A DNA stretch of 8,666 nucleotides from Actinomycetes bacterium (GTDB lineage: Bacteria > Actinomycetota > Actinomycetes > Propionibacteriales > Propionibacteriaceae): assembly GCA_023393755.1 (NCBI GenBank), contig JAEXCA010000065.1, positions 1 through 8,666 of the forward strand, in the 5' to 3' direction. The notes under the pieces were generated by a model. That model did not search any database, was not told where the DNA came from, and saw only the letters and a list, made by a program, of their open reading frames with translations. This document shows positions 7,111 to 8,666 of the stretch, one piece after another. The position numbers and the translations under genes are program-made. The first letter of the stretch is position 1. Each line of letters begins with the position of its first letter.

Positions 7111-7464
7111 ATGGACTTCTTGCGACTGGTACTGCTGGCGCTGCACCTGGTGGGCATGGCCGCGATCGTCGGGGTGTTCGCCGTGCAACTGCGTCAGAAG
7201 GAGGACTTCGGTGTCGGGCTGCTGCTGGGTGGAGCGTTCGCGCAGCTGGTCACCGGCATAGCGCTGGTCGGGATCGCCGAGGCGACCGATCATCCGGTCA
7301 ACTACTTCAAGATCGGCTTCAAGCTGGCGATCGCGCTGATCGTCGCCGCCGCCGCGGTGCTGACCTGGTGGAAGCAGCGCAAGGGCGAGAACGCCAAGCC
7401 GTTCTTCCACGCCGCCGGCGGGCTGGCCGTGCTCAACCTCCTGGTGGCGGTGTTCTGGCCGTAG
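7111..7464 (+). CDS. small four-helix integral membrane protein, function unknown
   Basis: This 117-aa protein is strongly hydrophobic, with four likely membrane segments at about 4-26, 33-55, 68-87 and 100-116. They are separated by a basic/acidic loop (LRQKEDF), a polar loop (EATDHPVNYFK, 57-67) and a basic loop (WKQRKGENAK). By the positive-inside rule the basic loops at 28-30 and 88-96 suggest both sit on the cytoplasmic side only if one helix is not fully spanning, so topology is uncertain. No signal peptide or catalytic motif is visible. Similar small proteins without a known role are widespread in actinobacteria, as far as I recall. A good ribosome-binding site, AAGGGAGG (7098-7105), precedes ATG 7111. 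TAGAGT at 7084-7089 could be the -10 element, with no good -35. Codon use is strongly G/C-ending, supporting a real gene. Confidence 0.8.
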   Translation: MDFLRLVLLALHLVGMAAIVGVFAVQLRQKEDFGVGLLLGGAFAQLVTGIALVGIAEATDHPVNYFKIGFKLAIALIVAAAAVLTWWKQRKGENAKPFFHAAGGLAVLNLLVAVFWP

Positions 7465-7794
7465 TGTCCTGCTCGGCTGCGCTGGCCTATCAGTGTGGAG
7501 GGTTGGCGCCTATCAGCTCGACGATTCTCTCGCTGCCGGTCCGCAGGCGCCGGTCGCGACCTGTAGACGTCCGCGTCACGCAGCGCTGAACTGATCGAGT
7601 CCCGAAAGCCGCCTCCCCGGCAGTTGCGGATAAATCTCGCCCGAGAGCGTGTCCACGCTTGCGTCAGGACTACGGACCGGGACTTCCCGTCGCGGCTACG
7701 TCGATGGTGAAGGCTTCACTCAACTGTCCCTGGTGGTCGGTCGCGCTGGAAGCAGTCGCTGGCTAACACCCCCGACTTCAAGGGGGCCTTGATC
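7465..7794. other. non-coding or degenerate interval
   Basis: About 330 bases without a convincing gene. CCTATCAG occurs twice, near 7486 and 7509. On the minus strand, 7576-7762 is open for 62 codons and reads in part SEAFTIDVAATGS and IYPQLPGRRLSGLDQ with mostly G/C-ending codons, but it has no ATG and no plausible start or ribosome site. It may be the decayed end of a gene. No tRNA or obvious regulatory RNA was recognised. Confidence 0.45.
7769..7791 (-). terminator. possible hairpin terminator of the 7795-8106 gene
   Basis: Just beyond the minus-strand stop, two mutually exclusive hairpins are possible: CAAGG/CCTTG with a 3-nt loop (7779-7791), and CCCCC/GGGGG with an 8-nt loop (7769-7786). 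On the minus strand the second is followed by TGTT. Position favours a terminator, but the stems are short. Confidence 0.35.
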
Positions 7795-8106
7795 TCACTG
7801 CGACTGTCCGTCAATAACTGCGCGGATGAGGTCCCAGCGGATCCTCTGGCGACGTGTGGCGTCGAACAACTGCGGCGAAACCGCTATTGAGCCGAGCGGC
7901 TCGGCTCTCGCACCCAGGCCCACCCAACTGCCGGTCGGAACGGACGCATCCTCGATCCGGTGGATCTGATATCGGCTTGGGTAGCCGTCGGATCGCTCAT
8001 CAAATGCGCAGTCAAGGAGGTAGCGGGCGCCGTCGTGCTCGACAATCAGAGCCCGCGGGTAGTCGTAGAACTCACGGTACTCAAAGGCGGACCACTCGAC
8101 CATCAC
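7795..8106 (-). CDS. conserved-looking hypothetical protein, 102-103 aa
   Basis: The product is acidic, rich in aromatics and soluble: no signal peptide or membrane segment. The N-terminal half reads EYREFYDYPRALIVEHDG, then RYLLDCAFDERSDGYPSRYQIHRI, and the second half has PTGSW and LFDATRRQRIRWD. The pattern YDxPR, LxDCxFDExxDxYP and FDxTRR resembles, from memory, unnamed actinobacterial hypothetical proteins; I know of no established function. The start may be GTG 8106 or ATG 8103; a GAGG-type ribosome site lies about 8 bases before the ATG, which slightly favours ATG. A frame on the opposite strand (7960-8427) overlaps it but does not look like protein. Codon use is less G/C-biased than in the SOS operon, suggesting an accessory or older acquired gene. 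Confidence 0.65.
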   Translation of the reverse strand: MMVEWSAFEYREFYDYPRALIVEHDGARYLLDCAFDERSDGYPSRYQIHRIEDASVPTGSWVGLGARAEPLGSIAVSPQLFDATRRQRIRWDLIRAVIDGQSQ

Positions 8107-8224
8107 TCAATCCTCAGCCTGCCAGGGCTACTACAAGCGATCGATAACAAGAGGTTGAGAATCCTCCTCGAGCTCGTTCACGCATCATCTGAGTCCTGGA
8201 TTCCGGATAGTCGGTGTGAACAAG

Positions 8225-8452
8225 TCACTGAACTGTTGAGCGGTACAAACCGAGAGAAGGCAGTGACCCAAATTCCTCCGGTGGAGAGAAGAAACGACCG
8301 CCCTCCATCAACCCAGCGCACGCTGAGAACTCCTGGATCACATCAAGCATGCGACGATAGCGATCGCCTTTCAGAACGCGAACAAACCTATACACGCGCG
8401 TCGACTCACCGTGAGGACCCTTGCTGATCATGACTTCACTCGACTCACACAT
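8225..8452 (-). CDS. possible small hypothetical protein, 75 aa
   Basis: The frame codes for a small basic protein with a plausible folded-looking core, including TRVYRFVRVLKGDRYRRMLDVI and GGRFFSPPEEFG. I do not recognise it. The start is ATG 8452 or the internal ATG 8431; neither has a strong ribosome site. It lies 118 bp upstream of the 7795-8106 gene on the same strand and could form a unit with it. The last dozen residues look less protein-like, so the frame may be truncated or frameshifted. It may also be a chance frame. Confidence 0.33.
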   Translation of the reverse strand: MCESSEVMISKGPHGESTRVYRFVRVLKGDRYRRMLDVIQEFSACAGLMEGGRFFSPPEEFGSLPSLGLYRSTVQ

Positions 8453-8550
8453 CCGGGCAGGTCAAGCCTTGACGGGACTGTCGAAGATGTCAGTTTGGCC
8501 CGCCTCGATCCGACACGTTGCCCTTGATTCCCACACAGCCATTCCGCGAC

Positions 8551-8666
8551 CTAGCTACCCGAGTTACTGGCCCTTTCGTGCCACTCGAACAACTCGGTTC
8601 GAACTAGCCCGGCCGTGGGGATTCGATACCACCACCATCTGTCCTCGAGTCCATCTAGCGAGGGTT
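8551..8666 (-). CDS. possible C-terminal fragment of a gene entering from the right edge
   Basis: On the minus strand the frame is open from the window edge for 37 codons and ends at TAG 8551-8553. It reads in part LEDRWWWYRIP and GLVRTELFEWHERAS, which has a protein-like mix of aromatic and charged residues, and about 70% of codons end in G or C. No family is recognised and the rest of the gene is outside the window. The stretch 8453-8550 shows no gene; it has only a 6-bp palindrome, GTCAAG-C-CTTGAC, at 8461-8473. Confidence 0.25.
   Translation of the reverse strand, partial: PSLDGLEDRWWWYRIPTAGLVRTELFEWHERASNSGS

Noticed and set aside
7960..8427. 155-codon plus-strand frame
   Set aside because: Overlaps the better minus-strand gene at 7795-8106. 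Its second half is a run of polar and basic residues without protein-like pattern, and it has no clear ribosome site.
8585..8602. Second LexA-like palindrome TCGAAC...GTTCGA
   Set aside because: The arms match, but the spacing between GAAC and GTTC is 6 bp instead of 4, so LexA binding is unlikely, and no gene start lies next to it.
8591..8610. tRNA T-loop-like GGTTCGAAC
   Set aside because: The flanking bases do not form a T-stem and no acceptor, D or anticodon arm is found at the right distance on either strand.

Overview
The window is GC-rich actinobacterial chromosome. High G/C at third codon positions, a Gram-positive/actinobacterial LexA box (GAAC-N4-GTTC), and an imuA'-imuB-dnaE2 cassette of the mycobacterial type all fit. 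A Propionibacteriaceae-like host is possible, but the sequence alone does not settle the family.

Layout, left to right. Positions 1-123 are the 3' end of an IS5-family-like insertion sequence: the last 38 codons of a transposase plus a candidate terminal repeat. Positions 128-450 are non-coding and hold a symmetric set of four imperfect ~26-nt repeats, two per strand, centred near 348. A consensus-like promoter with a perfect LexA operator follows at 451-479 and drives a three-gene operon. The operon is a RecA-like accessory protein (ImuA', GTG 486-1175), a catalytically inactive Y-family polymerase homologue (ImuB, 1175-2713) and the error-prone C-family polymerase (DnaE2/ImuC, 2713-6078). 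Each stop codon shares one base with the next start, so translation is probably coupled. A strong GC hairpin after dnaE2 is the likely terminator.

Right of the operon, an AlkD-type HEAT-repeat DNA glycosylase lies on the minus strand (6338-7057). It diverges over 53 bp from a small four-helix membrane protein (7111-7464, plus). From about 7465 to the end, codon use is less GC-biased and the region looks accessory. It has one convincing small hypothetical gene (7795-8106, minus), one doubtful small gene (8225-8452, minus), a possible C-terminal gene fragment at the right edge (8551-8666, minus) and otherwise non-coding DNA.

How it works together: on DNA damage, LexA cleavage should free the 460-475 operator and induce ImuA', ImuB and DnaE2, which together form the damage-tolerance 'mutasome'. 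In the mycobacterial model ImuB tethers DnaE2 to the sliding clamp. Here the ImuB clamp motif looks degenerate, while DnaE2 carries a QPPLF clamp-like pentapeptide, which is the most interesting protein-level point. The AlkD-like enzyme removes alkylated bases and is a plausible functional neighbour, but nothing shows co-regulation. I see no clearly new multi-gene system. The least explained DNA is the symmetric repeat cluster upstream of the SOS promoter.
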